Shown here: positions 33,009-41,083 of the stretch, one piece after another | Position numbering within the stretch: position 1 is the first letter of the stretch | Layout: every line of letters starts with the position of its first letter | Assembly: GCF_913776365.1 (NCBI RefSeq) | Contig: NZ_CAJYMO010000250.1 | Coordinates: 1-41,083, forward strand | Length of the DNA: 41,083 bases | Origin: an uncultured Chryseobacterium sp. | GTDB lineage: Bacteria > Bacteroidota > Bacteroidia > Flavobacteriales > Weeksellaceae | Direction: 5' to 3' | Made by a program: the position numbers and the translations under genes | Notes under the pieces: model-generated | Told to the model about the DNA's origin: nothing | Seen by the model: only the letters and a program-made list of their open reading frames with translations | The model's database searches: none

Positions 33009-33557
33009 TTAATAGAATACCACCCATGTATCTCCTGCAAGCGTAAAATAGCTTGCGTTCACTGCAGGGGACGGATATCCGGATAAATCAGGAACTACGG
33101 CACCTCCGCACTGTTGTCCTACGGTATAATAGCCACCGATGTTATTGCCAGCCACATCAGTAACACCAAACTTGAGGAATGAATAGGTCGTAACATTACT
33201 GAATCCGGTTACAGCACCGGAAGGGGCCACAATGTAGGGCGGATTATAATTACTGTTAATGATGACTCTTCCGATGGGCGGAGTAGGAGGTGTCGCAGAA
33301 AATGCTAAATTAAGATTTGAGTCATATTTTGCATCGAGAGATTCAATTCCGGGATTCGGACTGGGCGGCAGCCAGATATGATCATTGGGTGCGGTTCTGG
33401 CTTCCAGGGTAGGGGTGCAGCCTCCTGATACATTTGTTAAATTTTGCTTGTTGAGCGTGTAGGCAATCTTATGGGGCGTATAATTCTGCATAATGAAAGA
33501 CTGTGCGGATAGGCAACCTGAAACTGCTGTTATTGCCATCAAAAATAGTTTTTTCAT
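33009..33557 (-). CDS. Secreted protein of unknown function, paralog B
   Basis: The 182-residue protein has a signal peptide (MKKLFLMAITAVSGCLSAQ) and is clearly related to paralog A: QNYTPHKIAYTL, SGGCTPTLE, LKFGVTDVAGNNIGGYYTVG and YFTLAGDTWVVFY. Conserved Cys in SGGC and QQCGG match those of paralog A. The pair probably arose by tandem duplication. It lies 28 bp upstream of paralog A and 5 bp downstream of the lipoprotein gene. Confidence 0.8.
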   Translation of the reverse strand: MKKLFLMAITAVSGCLSAQSFIMQNYTPHKIAYTLNKQNLTNVSGGCTPTLEARTAPNDHIWLPPSPNPGIESLDAKYDSNLNLAFSATPPTPPIGRVIINSNYNPPYIVAPSGAVTGFSNVTTYSFLKFGVTDVAGNNIGGYYTVGQQCGGAVVPDLSGYPSPAVNASYFTLAGDTWVVFY

Positions 33558-33562
33558 GAGTC

Positions 33563-33946
33563 CTAGTTTTCAGATTTAAAATTCTGGTTTGCCTTTTTAT
33601 TATATTCCCCATAGATCTGCACGGCCCATTTCAGGATTTTTTCCCTGTCGTTGGCAGTCTGTCTTTCGATTTCAGTAGCAGTTACGCCGGTAGAAGCAAT
33701 CAGTTCCTTGGCTGCAGGAATAAGCATGTCTTTTTTCTCGTCGCTTAATTCTGCTGAGGTTCGCGGCATGGAAGGAGCCGGGTCTTTGATCATGGCTACT
33801 TTTTTAATGGCTGCATTAAACTTAGCCACTGCATCCGGTCTTGTAATTTCAGGGGTGACATTTGTGGCAAGGCTGGATTCATTTCCACAGGAAATCATAC
33901 TCAATGCTGCAATGCTGAAAAGCAAAACTGTTTTTTTCATTTTCAT
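33563..33946 (-). CDS. Small lipoprotein of unknown function
   Basis: The 127-residue protein has a lipoprotein signal, MKMKKTVLLFSIAALSMISC, with Cys20 as the probable lipidated residue. The rest is helical and charged (AELSDEKKDMLIPAAKELIA). A second ATG two codons in would give the more usual MKKTVLLFS start. It is the first gene of the cassette with the two paralogs, 5 bp from the next start, which implies translational coupling. Function unknown. Confidence 0.78.
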   Translation of the reverse strand: MKMKKTVLLFSIAALSMISCGNESSLATNVTPEITRPDAVAKFNAAIKKVAMIKDPAPSMPRTSAELSDEKKDMLIPAAKELIASTGVTATEIERQTANDREKILKWAVQIYGEYNKKANQNFKSEN

Positions 33947-34045
33947 AATATTAATTCTTTATTGTTTAAGGTTTGATAAAGATAATAAAATTTTGTTATT
34001 AGTCATCATTTGGTGAAAAATAAATTCAAAAGGTGATATAAAAGA

Positions 34046-34072
34046 AAAAGCACCGGAAATTCCGGTGCTTTT
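34046..34072 (-). terminator. Terminator of clpC
   Basis: AAAAGCACCGGAA and TTCCGGTGCTTTT form a perfect 13-bp stem around one base, just downstream of the clpC stop on the minus strand. Confidence 0.85.
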
Positions 34073-34094
34073 ATGGTATTGTTTTATATTGATA

Positions 34095-36632
34095 TTAAGA
34101 TTGGGAAGACTTTTCAGCTGATGATTTTTTCGGCTTGGAAGTTTTTCCGGTTAAGCCGTCTTTCGCTTCATTGAGGTCAAGAACTACCGTTTCCCCTTCT
34201 GATAACTGTTTGTTCACCAGCATTTCTGCCAATAAATCTTCAATATATTTCTGGATCGCTCTCTTCAGTGGCCTTGCTCCGAAGTCTTTATCCCAACCCT
34301 TATCGGAGATGAAATCTTTTGCCTCATCGGTAAGTTCCACTTTATATCCTAATTTTTCCAGTCTGCTGTACAGCTTATTCAGTTCAAGATCGATAATTCT
34401 CTTAATATCTTCTTTTTCAAGTGAATTAAAGATTACAATATCATCAATTCTGTTCAGGAATTCCGGTGAAAACGCTTTCTTAAGCGCGTTTTCTATGGTG
34501 CTTCTTGCTCTTGAATCAGTATTGGTCTTCTTGGCATTCGTTCCGAATCCAACGCCGTCTCCGAAATCCTTGAGGTCCCTTGTTCCGATATTGGATGTAA
34601 GAATGATAATCGTATTCCTGAAGTCAATCTTTCTTCCCAAGCTATCGGTCACATGACCTTCATCCAGGATCTGAAGCAGGATGTTGAATACATCAGGATG
34701 CGCTTTTTCAATCTCGTCCAAAAGCACTACGGCATAAGGTTTCCTTCTCACTGCCTCGGTAAGCTGTCCTCCTTCTTCGTATCCTACGTAGCCCGGAGGC
34801 GCACCCACCAGTCTGGATACGGCGAATTTTTCCATATATTCGCTCATATCAATCCTGATCAGCGATTCGTCAGATTCAAAAAGCTCTCTCGCCATTACCT
34901 TAGCAAGTTCGGTTTTACCGACACCGGTGGTTCCGAGGAAAATAAAAGTACCGATCGGGCGGTTAGGATCCTTAAGACCCGCTCTGTTTCGCTGGATGGC
35001 TTTTACCACTTTTTTCACGGCATCTTCCTGGCCGATTACTTTTCCGTTCAGGTTTCCATCCATTCCGGCAAGTTTGTCAAGCTCATTTTTACCCACTTTG
35101 GTTACAGGCACACCGCTCATCATAGAAACCACCTCAGCTACATTTTCTTCGCTCACGGTTTCTTTCTTTTCCTTTACATCTTTGTCCCACTTATCCTGAG
35201 CGGAATTCAGTTCCATCTGCAGCCTTTCCTCCTCATCTTTCAGCTTTCTTGCTTCAAGATAATCCTGTGCTTTCACCGCTTTTTGTTTCAGTTCCTTGAT
35301 TTCTTCGATCTTCTTTTCAAAATCGATAATCTCGGTAGGAACCTTCATATTTTTAATATAGACACGGGAACCGGCCTCATCCATCGCATCAATTGCCTTG
35401 TCCGGTAAGAAACGGTCCGTGATATATCTTGAAGTCAGGTTAACACATGCTGCAATAGCTTCAGGGGTATAAATTACATTGTGGTGCTCTTCATACTTAT
35501 CTTTGATCTGGTTCAGGATCTGAATTGTCTCATCGATGGAAGTAGGTTCTACCATTACTTTCTGGAACCTTCTTTCCAGGGCACCGTCTTTTTCAATATA
35601 CTGGCGGTACTCATCCAGGGTAGTGGCCCCGATGCATTGGATTTCACCTCTCGCCAACGCCGGTTTGAACATATTGGAGGCATCCAGGCTTCCGGTAGAA
35701 CTTCCGGCTCCCACAATCGTATGGAGCTCATCGATAAATAAGATGACATCCCTGTTCTTTTCCAGTTCGGTCATGATGGCTTTCATCCTTTCTTCAAACT
35801 GGCCACGGTATTTGGTCCCGGCAACCAGGCTGGCAAGATCAAGCGTAATTACCCTTTTTCCGTACAGGACGCGGGACACTTTTTTCTGCTGAATCCTCAG
35901 CGCAAGCCCCTCTGCAATGGCTGATTTACCTACACCAGGCTCCCCAATGAGGAGCGGGTTGTTCTTTTTCCTTCTTGACAGGATCTGGGATACCCTTTCA
36001 ATCTCTTTTTCACGGCCGATAACCGGATCCAGTTTTCCGTCCCTTGCCAGTGAAGTGAGATCCCTCCCGAAATTATCAAGGGTAGGGGTTTTGCTTTTTG
36101 CACCTCCGAGATTGCCTGTGGGCTTTCTCATCTGTTCAAAATCTTCTCTTTCGTCATCGTCATCATAGGCACTCATCTGTGGCGCCTGTCCGGAATTTTT
36201 AAGCATGGTCTGGTATTCTTTTGATACCCCTTCATAATCAACGTCATAAGCGCCTAATATGCTGGAAGTAGGATCTTCATATTTGTAGAGAATGCCTAAA
36301 AGCAGGTGAACGGTATTAATTTCATTGCTTTTGTATTGTCTGCATTCAAGTTCAGCACGTTTTACGGCATGATCTGCCATTTTCGTGAATGAAATATTGG
36401 TCACTTCTTCAGAAACAGGATTAAGACTTGCTGTATTTAGGGTTTCAATTTTTCTTCTGATCTGTGTTAAATCCGCATTAAGGTTATGAAGGATTTCTTT
36501 TGCAGAGTTTTCCGTTTTTATAATACCTAAAAGTAGATGTTCTGTATTAAGAAATTCACTTTTCAGCCTCTTCGCTTCGCTTTTGCTTTGTTTGAACACC
36601 TGGCTCAAACCTTGTGAAAACTTATAATCCAT
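34095..36632 (-). CDS. clpC: ATP-dependent Clp protease ATP-binding subunit ClpC
   Basis: ClpC is an AAA+ unfoldase that feeds ClpP. The N-terminal double Clp-N repeat (1-145) is followed by the first AAA+ domain with Walker A GEPGVGKS (230-237). A UVR-type coiled middle domain (LEARKLKDEEERLQMEL) and the second AAA+ domain with GTTGVGKTE then follow. I start at the ATG at 36632 (MDYKFSQGLSQVFKQSK), which matches family N-termini; an ATG 12 bp upstream adds only MRYN. The linker after the Clp-N domain is acidic (AYDDDDEREDFEQ). The gene stands alone, divergent from the YgjV-like gene. Confidence 0.94.
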   Translation of the reverse strand: MDYKFSQGLSQVFKQSKSEAKRLKSEFLNTEHLLLGIIKTENSAKEILHNLNADLTQIRRKIETLNTASLNPVSEEVTNISFTKMADHAVKRAELECRQYKSNEINTVHLLLGILYKYEDPTSSILGAYDVDYEGVSKEYQTMLKNSGQAPQMSAYDDDDEREDFEQMRKPTGNLGGAKSKTPTLDNFGRDLTSLARDGKLDPVIGREKEIERVSQILSRRKKNNPLLIGEPGVGKSAIAEGLALRIQQKKVSRVLYGKRVITLDLASLVAGTKYRGQFEERMKAIMTELEKNRDVILFIDELHTIVGAGSSTGSLDASNMFKPALARGEIQCIGATTLDEYRQYIEKDGALERRFQKVMVEPTSIDETIQILNQIKDKYEEHHNVIYTPEAIAACVNLTSRYITDRFLPDKAIDAMDEAGSRVYIKNMKVPTEIIDFEKKIEEIKELKQKAVKAQDYLEARKLKDEEERLQMELNSAQDKWDKDVKEKKETVSEENVAEVVSMMSGVPVTKVGKNELDKLAGMDGNLNGKVIGQEDAVKKVVKAIQRNRAGLKDPNRPIGTFIFLGTTGVGKTELAKVMARELFESDESLIRIDMSEYMEKFAVSRLVGAPPGYVGYEEGGQLTEAVRRKPYAVVLLDEIEKAHPDVFNILLQILDEGHVTDSLGRKIDFRNTIIILTSNIGTRDLKDFGDGVGFGTNAKKTNTDSRARSTIENALKKAFSPEFLNRIDDIVIFNSLEKEDIKRIIDLELNKLYSRLEKLGYKVELTDEAKDFISDKGWDKDFGARPLKRAIQKYIEDLLAEMLVNKQLSEGETVVLDLNEAKDGLTGKTSKPKKSSAEKSSQS

Positions 36633-36756
36633 ATTGTATCTCATTAGAATAAAGGCAACATTGCCATTTATTCATTATCTAAATTACAAATATTTTACCA
36701 AAAACCAATAAATGACTTTATGGCAGAAAAAATTTTATTATCTTATTGGAAATGAT

Positions 36757-36764
36757 TAAGTTTG
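36757..36764 (+). promoter_or_regulatory. Candidate -7 element for the YgjV-like/glycosyltransferase operon
   Basis: TAAGTTTG matches TAnnTTTG 20 bp before the start at 36785. A properly spaced -33 TTG is not visible. Confidence 0.4.
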
Positions 36765-36784
36765 TGATCCTGTAAATTTTTTTC

Positions 36785-37012
36785 ATGAATACGGAAACGG
36801 CAACTTACATCGGATATTCCGCCTCGCTTTTTATTGTATTAAGTTTTGTCCTGAAAGACATAAGGAAAATCCGGATCGTCAATATGGTCGGCTGTATCTG
36901 CTTTGTCATCTACGGGATCTTCAGCGGGATGCTTTGGCCGGTAATTATACCGAACGGGCTCATCTGCCTGATTCAGATCTATCATCTTGTAGCAGATAAG
37001 AGAAAAGCCTGA
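36785..37012 (+). CDS. YgjV-like small membrane protein
   Basis: The 75-residue protein has three short membrane helices and the pattern GYSASLFIVLSFVLKDIRKIR-IVNMVGCICFVIYGI, typical of the YgjV/PQ-loop-like small proteins. Function unknown. Its stop overlaps the ATG of the glycosyltransferase by one base (TGATG), indicating translational coupling. Confidence 0.8.
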   Translation: MNTETATYIGYSASLFIVLSFVLKDIRKIRIVNMVGCICFVIYGIFSGMLWPVIIPNGLICLIQIYHLVADKRKA

Positions 37013-38115
37013 TGCGGAAAAGAAAAATCATTACTTCTGCCTTCAGCAATTTATCTAATGACCAGCGTATTGAGAAAGCAGGCCGCACACTTTATGAAAA
37101 CGGATATGATATCGAACTGATCGGGAATAACTGGGGCGGGGAAGGAGCTTTGTCAAGGCCTTATCCATGTTCAAGAATACCGCTGGCGTCTTCAAGTTTA
37201 AAGACTGCTTATTTTGAGTTCAACTGGAAATTATACCGCATCCTGAAAAAAAAAGCGGACCGGGATACCGTGCTGTATGCCAACGACCTGGATGCACTGC
37301 TGCCGAATTATCTGGTGTCAGAAAAACTCAATATTCCCTTGGTTTTCGACAGTCATGAAATCTTTTCCGAAATGCCGGCCATTCAGGGCAAAATGTCACA
37401 AAAATTATGGAGATATCTTGAAAAATCTGTCGTTCCTGACATAAAATTCATGATCACGGCAAGCCAAAGCTATTCCGAATGGTTTAAAAAAACATATGGT
37501 GTCAATGCCGTTGTTGTACAGAATGCTCCCAGAAAACTGTATGATATTACCGAAATTCCGGACAACCATCCCCGCATCATCCTGTACCAGGGAGCCCTTA
37601 ACCCTTTCCGGGGAATCGATAAGGCCATTATGGCCATGCATCACCTCGACGATGCCGTTTTTAAAATTGCAGGTGACGGACCGATGAAAAAAGAATATGA
37701 ATCAATGGTCATCAGGGAAAAACTGCACGATAAAGTGGAATTCCTTGGTAAACTGCCTCCTGATGAGTTAAGGAAAGTAACCCTGACTGCCGATTGCGGC
37801 ATGAGCATCGAAGAAAACGGCGGGGCAAGCTATTATTATTCTTTACCGAATAAAGTGCTGGACTGTATCCAGGCAAGGGTTCCGCTGATCCTTTCCGGGC
37901 TTCCGGAAATGCAACGGATCAGGAGCCGGTTCGATATCGGAGAAATCATCGCAGATCACCGACCTGAGAGCATTGCTGTAGCCCTCAGGAAAGTACTTGA
38001 AAAAGGAAGAAAAAACTACCGGCCCGAACTGGAAAAGGCAGCCGGCCTTCTGTGCTGGGAAAATGAGGAACCTAAGCTTCTGCAGGTTTTCGATGAGGCC
38101 AGCCGCGCCTTCTGA
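37012..38115 (+). CDS. Glycosyltransferase, GT4-like (GT-B fold)
   Basis: The 367-residue cytoplasmic or membrane-associated protein has an N-terminal acceptor domain and a C-terminal donor domain with VVQNAPR, ILYQGALNPFRGIDKAI, IAGDGPMKKEYE and a conserved acidic region (SIEENGG...PNKVLDCIQARVP). This is the GT4 family layout. The acceptor and sugar are not visible; envelope polysaccharide or lipid glycosylation is likely. It is coupled to the YgjV-like gene. Confidence 0.88.
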   Translation: MRKRKIITSAFSNLSNDQRIEKAGRTLYENGYDIELIGNNWGGEGALSRPYPCSRIPLASSSLKTAYFEFNWKLYRILKKKADRDTVLYANDLDALLPNYLVSEKLNIPLVFDSHEIFSEMPAIQGKMSQKLWRYLEKSVVPDIKFMITASQSYSEWFKKTYGVNAVVVQNAPRKLYDITEIPDNHPRIILYQGALNPFRGIDKAIMAMHHLDDAVFKIAGDGPMKKEYESMVIREKLHDKVEFLGKLPPDELRKVTLTADCGMSIEENGGASYYYSLPNKVLDCIQARVPLILSGLPEMQRIRSRFDIGEIIADHRPESIAVALRKVLEKGRKNYRPELEKAAGLLCWENEEPKLLQVFDEASRAF

Positions 38116-38214
38116 GAAGCCGGTCCTGCCCGGGTGATGCTGAATGGTTTCTCATAGTAAAGCTGCCTGTTTCCGCCTGTATTCATGCTTCCGGCCTCAT
38201 ATAATTGATTTCGA

Positions 38215-38248
38215 TTGCAAATCATCTTTTATAAATTGGCTATCTTTG
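38215..38248 (+). promoter_or_regulatory. sufE promoter
   Basis: TATCTTTG at 38241-38248 matches TAnnTTTG; TTG at 38215-38217 lies 23 bp upstream, at the long end of normal spacing. Confidence 0.6.
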
Positions 38249-38264
38249 CAGAAAGAAAGTAGAA

Positions 38265-38684
38265 ATGACCATTAAAGAAAAGCAGCAGGAAATTATTGAC
38301 GAATTTTCATTTCTTGAAGATTGGGAACAGAAGTATGAATACATTATCGATCTGGGAAAAGAGCTGAAAGGACTGCCGGAAGATAAAAAAACAGAGGAAA
38401 ACCTGATCAAGGGATGCCAGAGCAAAGTCTGGATTGACGCTGAATTCCGGGAAGGGAAACTGTTTTTCAATGCAGATTCGGACGGAATACTTCCCAAAGG
38501 AATTGTTTCCCTGCTGGTAAGCATCTACAGCGGTCATTCTACCGCAGAAATCCTGGATTCTGATTTTGATTTTATCTCAGAAATCGGGTTACAGGAGTTT
38601 CTTTCGCCTTCACGTGCCAACGGATTGATGGCAATGACCAAGCAGATTAAATTTTACGCCGTAGCCTATCAGTTGAAATCTTAA
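38265..38684 (+). CDS. sufE: SufE family sulfur acceptor
   Basis: SufE takes sulfur from the cysteine desulfurase SufS for Fe-S cluster assembly. The 139-residue protein has the reactive Cys51 in IKGCQSKVW, the expected length and the C-terminal RANGLMAMTKQIKFYA. No suf genes are adjacent. The glycosyltransferase gene follows after 2 bp, so they may be co-transcribed. Confidence 0.93.
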   Translation: MTIKEKQQEIIDEFSFLEDWEQKYEYIIDLGKELKGLPEDKKTEENLIKGCQSKVWIDAEFREGKLFFNADSDGILPKGIVSLLVSIYSGHSTAEILDSDFDFISEIGLQEFLSPSRANGLMAMTKQIKFYAVAYQLKS

Positions 38685-38686
38685 CC

Positions 38687-39655
38687 GTGACAAGAATTTT
38701 AGCCTACCGTTTTTCCGCTTTCGGAGATGTCGCCATGACAGCTCCCGTATTCCGTGAGTTTCTGGAACAGAATCCGGAAACAGAAATTATCATGGTTTCC
38801 CGCAAAAATTTTAAAAGCCTGTTTGATGATATTCCGAATGTGATCTTCAAAGGGATCGACTTGGATGATTATAAAGGTCTTTTCGGATTACGGAAGCTGG
38901 CCAATGAACTGATTGAAGAATTCCGGCCGGATCTGGTGGCCAACCTCCATGATGTAATCCGGACAAAGATCCTGGACAGAATCTATCGGGGAAAAGGTCT
39001 TAAGGTCTTTAAAATCAATAAAGGAAAAGAGGAAAAGGAATTGCTGACAGATGTCTGGAACCTGAATAAGGTCCAGCTGAAAAAAACAGTGGAACGCTAT
39101 GCGGATGTCTTCCGGGAAATGGGCTATCCTGTTGAACTTTCCCACCGTTTACGGCCCCGGGCAGTTGAAAAATCAGGAATCGGCTTTGCGCCTTTCGCCC
39201 AGCACCGCGGAAAAATGCTGCCATTGGAAAAATCCTATGAGCTGGCGAGGATTCTGGCACAGCAGCATACGGTCTATTTCTTCGGGGGCGGGAAATCCGA
39301 AACTGAAACCCTGGAAAAATGGGAACGGGAAATCCCGGGCACCCAGAGCCTGGCAGGCAAACTGAGCCTGACGGAAGAGCTGGATCGGATTTCCCGGCTG
39401 GAGCTTATGATTTCCATGGATTCCGCCAATATGCACCTGGCCAGCCTTATGGGAACGCGGTGCATCTCTGTCTGGGGACAGACCCATCCGTATGCCGGCT
39501 TTCTGGGATTCGGGCAGAGGGAAGAAGATGTGGTACACGTTAAAGACCTTACCTGCAGGCCCTGTTCCGTTTTCGGGGACAAAGAGTGCTACCGCGGAGA
39601 CTGGGCCTGCCTGGAAGAGCTCAGTGTACAGAAGATTGCAGAGAAGGTTCTATGA
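38687..39655 (+). CDS. Glycosyltransferase family 9 (heptosyltransferase-like)
   Basis: The 322-residue protein has the GT9 pattern: N-terminal RILAYRFSAFGDVAMTAPVF, the central GIGFAPFAQHRGKMLPLEK and the donor-site region MDSANMHLASLMGTRCISVWGQTHP. It ends with a cysteine-rich CRPCSVFGDKECYRGDWAC segment. It probably adds a sugar to lipopolysaccharide core. The start is GTG at 38687, 2 bp after sufE, because the conserved N-terminus begins there. Confidence 0.9.
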   Translation: MTRILAYRFSAFGDVAMTAPVFREFLEQNPETEIIMVSRKNFKSLFDDIPNVIFKGIDLDDYKGLFGLRKLANELIEEFRPDLVANLHDVIRTKILDRIYRGKGLKVFKINKGKEEKELLTDVWNLNKVQLKKTVERYADVFREMGYPVELSHRLRPRAVEKSGIGFAPFAQHRGKMLPLEKSYELARILAQQHTVYFFGGGKSETETLEKWEREIPGTQSLAGKLSLTEELDRISRLELMISMDSANMHLASLMGTRCISVWGQTHPYAGFLGFGQREEDVVHVKDLTCRPCSVFGDKECYRGDWACLEELSVQKIAEKVL

Positions 39656-39657
39656 TC

Positions 39658-40086
39658 TCAGTAAGCAGATGAAACAGGGGGTCTGTTTTCCGGCATTCTG
39701 ATTTCTTTCACCAGGTAAATACCGTACCGCTCTTTAGAATAGGGAGGATTCTGCAGGGATGATCTGTGCAGCAGGAGAAATTCAACCGGATCAGCGCTCT
39801 GTGTGCGTACTCTCTGAATGGCCGCCGTAAAAAGATTAAATTCCTCCGGAATCCGGTTGTTCCTTTGTTTTATCCTGTTAACTAAACAGATACTGCTTTT
39901 TGGAGCTGATCAGATCATCAGCAGGGCTCTGTTTGAGATGGATGCCTGCGGCTGCCTGGCAATGATTGAAAATTTGCCGTCCGAAGCTTCATGAGCAGAC
40001 CATTGTCTTCGTTCAGATCCGGCTTTCAACGGTGGTTCCCTCTTTGGATAGTCCCCGGGATTTGTGCCGGATCCCATGATCTGCAT
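39658..40086 (-). pseudogene. Possible decayed coding stretch, one in-frame stop
   Basis: One minus-strand frame, starting ATG at 40086, is open except for a single TGA at 39910-39912. The part before it gives MQIMGSGTNPGDYPKREPPL; the part after it includes EEFNLFTAAIQRVRTQSADP and VEFLLLHRSSLQNPPYSKER. No family is recognised. The stretch is in an otherwise gene-free 518-bp gap. It could be a degraded gene or chance. Confidence 0.25.
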
Positions 40087-40132
40087 ACCGGAGTTTAAAC
40101 CGGATCCTGCGATGGCATTATCACTGAAAATA

Positions 40133-40165
40133 AAAAGCCTCCGTCATCAGATGACGGAGGCTTTT
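40133..40165 (-). terminator. Terminator of tRNA-Leu(CAG)
   Basis: A perfect 16-bp inverted repeat (AAAAGCCTCCGTCATC and its complement) around a single base; T-run on the minus strand. Confidence 0.9.
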
Positions 40166-40173
40166 CTACGCTG

Positions 40174-40255
40174 TGCGGATGAAGGGACTCGAACCCCCAT
40201 GCCTTGCGGCACTAGATCCTGATTCTAGCGTGGCTACCAATTACACCACATCCGC
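40174..40255 (-). tRNA. tRNA-Leu, anticodon CAG
   Basis: The minus strand folds into a class II tRNA of 82 nt: acceptor GCGGATG/CATCCGC with discriminator A, D-arm containing AATTGGTAG, anticodon stem CTAGA/TCTAG with loop ATCAGGA (CAG at 34-36), a long variable arm TGCCGCAAGGCA and T-arm GGGGTTCGAGTCCCT. No CCA is encoded. It has its own promoter and terminator. Confidence 0.93.
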
Positions 40256-40285
40256 AGTTTAAAGAACGTTGTTCATTTATAAGAG

Positions 40286-40315
40286 CAAAGATAAGACATT
40301 TCCTGAAAAATACAA
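40286..40315 (-). promoter_or_regulatory. Promoter of tRNA-Leu(CAG)
   Basis: On the minus strand TTG (40315-40313) and TATCTTTG (40293-40286) are separated by 19 bp, ending 30 bp before the tRNA 5' end. Confidence 0.8.
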
Positions 40316-40833
40316 ACGCAGACGGAGGAATTTTTACATAATACATCAACGAAACCGGCATTCCGCTTACAATCAAGTTTTTAAATATCTGCGGAAATTC
40401 AGAAATCACCTGGGACAGATGTCAAGAAGTCCTGATCACGTGTTATAATTGGTTTTTTCATGTACTTTATAAATGGGAATCCAGAGCAACCGGATCCGAA
40501 AATGCAGAGAATAACGCAAAGAATGGTAGGCGGCATGACGTCGAAAATTGCACTTACCTGGAAATCCATTTTCGGACAGGCTTAAAAAAGCGGGGTCTGT
40601 TTTTTAGAAGGCAGGCGATATTGATAATTGGAGATTGACGAATGATTTGAAACCAGGATTTTTTAGCAGTTCCCGATTCCGGGCGATAAGGAAGATGGGT
40701 ATTTCAGAAGGTTAAATAATGCAACAGGCCGCTGACCGGTTTCACATCGTTTCAGGTACTTATGGCTCCTGATTTTTAAAATCAATTATAAAAGTAATGC
40801 ATCGGCCGCCCGTTCAGTCATTCCTGAAAACAA
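40316..40833. other. Gene-free stretch between tRNA genes
   Basis: I see no gene, repeat or structured RNA in this 518-bp stretch. Open frames are short and without recognisable motifs. Confidence 0.6.
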
Positions 40834-40868
40834 AAAACCCTCTGTCAACCGAAGTTACAGAGGGTTTT
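40834..40868 (-). terminator. Terminator of the tRNA operon
   Basis: AAAACCCTCTGT and ACAGAGGGTTTT form a 12-bp stem with an 11-nt loop, immediately downstream of tRNA-Leu(TAA) on the minus strand. Confidence 0.9.
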
Positions 40869-40871
40869 TAG

Positions 40872-40955
40872 TACCCCGGGCGGGACTTGAACCCGCACGC
40901 CAAAAGAGGCACAGGATTTTAAGTCCTGCGTGTCTACCAGTTCCACCACCAGGGC
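40872..40955 (-). tRNA. tRNA-Leu, anticodon TAA
   Basis: The minus strand gives an 84-nt class II tRNA. The anticodon stem CAGGA/TCCTG holds loop CTTAAAA (TAA at 34-36), the variable arm is long (TGCCTCTTTTGGCG), and the discriminator is A. The acceptor has G-U pairs at its first and fifth positions. Confidence 0.92.
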
Positions 40956-40962
40956 AGCGTGG

Positions 40963-41035
40963 AGCGAAAAACGGGATTCGAACCCGCGACCCCAACCTTG
41001 GCAAGGTTGTGCTCTACCAGCTGAGCTATTTTCGC
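40963..41035 (-). tRNA. tRNA-Gly, anticodon GCC
   Basis: The minus strand gives a 73-nt tRNA: acceptor GCGAAAA/TTTTCGC, D-arm AGCTCAGCTGGTAGAGC, anticodon stem CAACC/GGTTG with loop TTGCCAA (GCC) and T-arm GCGGGTTCGAATCCCG. It lies 7 bp upstream of tRNA-Leu(TAA). Confidence 0.94.
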
Positions 41036-41041
41036 AAACTG

Positions 41042-41083
41042 TGCGGATGAAGGGACTCGAACCCCCACGCCTCACGGCACCAG
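41042..41083 (-). tRNA. tRNA-Leu, 3' part only (cut by window edge)
   Basis: The minus strand ends with a variable arm TGCCGTGAGGCG, T-arm GGGGTTCGAGTCCCT and acceptor CATCCGC plus A, the same acceptor and T-arm as tRNA-Leu(CAG). The anticodon is outside the window. Confidence 0.85.

Noticed and set aside
34653..35408. Plus-strand open frame of 251 codons
   Set aside because: It lies antisense to the AAA+ domains of clpC; the frame is open only because of the codon use of clpC.
39910..39912. In-frame TGA as a selenocysteine codon
   Set aside because: There is no SECIS-like element that I can see, no selenoprotein family match, and no sel genes in the window.
1..41083. oriC within the window
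   Set aside because: No cluster of DnaA boxes (TTATCCACA type), dnaA or parAB was found; only proximity is suggested by parS.

Overview
The window reads as chromosomal DNA of a flavobacterium of the Chryseobacterium/Weeksellaceae type. This is inferred from three things: the gene content (MurF-Alr fusion, two-transmembrane '2TM' proteins, LytS/LytTR regulation, patatin fused to an outer-membrane barrel), the Bacteroidota promoter signature (-33 TTG, -7 TAnnTTTG) found repeatedly, and weak ribosome binding sites. No phage, insertion sequence with transposase, or CRISPR array was seen. Two perfect copies of the 16-bp parS centromere word flank mnmG, so this part of the chromosome is probably near the replication origin.

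Layout. 1-8009 is a mostly minus-strand housekeeping block: the start of a methyltransferase gene, mnmG between two parS sites, ybeY, a patatin/outer-membrane-barrel protein, the murF-alr fusion and thymidine kinase. 8071-11301 runs on the plus strand: an acidic repeat protein, rsmI, and fabG behind a leader with two hairpins. guaC (minus) is followed by a three-gene plus-strand operon: a diverged Lgt-like membrane protein, a small two-helix protein and a radical SAM enzyme resembling the archaeal tetraether synthase group. surE, a small membrane protein, a Prc-type protease, sodC and an AraC/GyrI-like regulator follow.

21095-28465 is the most interesting part: a TonB-dependent receptor, a periplasmic helical-repeat protein, a LytS-type kinase with a C-terminal 2TM domain, three free-standing 2TM proteins, an isoprenylcysteine-methyltransferase-like protein, an XRE regulator between two repeats, and a LytTR response regulator. 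Three promoters in this cluster carry paired direct repeats of TACsGTTCGG type with exactly 21 bp between repeat starts, at nearly the same distance from the -7 element. That matches how LytTR regulators bind DNA. I infer a self-contained sensory circuit controlling the receptor, the kinase and the 2TM proteins.

28536-36644 holds an unrecognised 298-residue protein, a membrane protein with a Gly/Cys tail, small membrane proteins, mnmA, a secreted three-gene cassette (lipoprotein plus two paralogs) and clpC. 36785-39655 holds a YgjV-like protein, a GT4-type glycosyltransferase, sufE and a GT9-type glycosyltransferase. The window ends in a gene-poor stretch with tRNA-Leu(CAG), tRNA-Leu(TAA), tRNA-Gly(GCC) and a cut-off tRNA-Leu, all on the minus strand.
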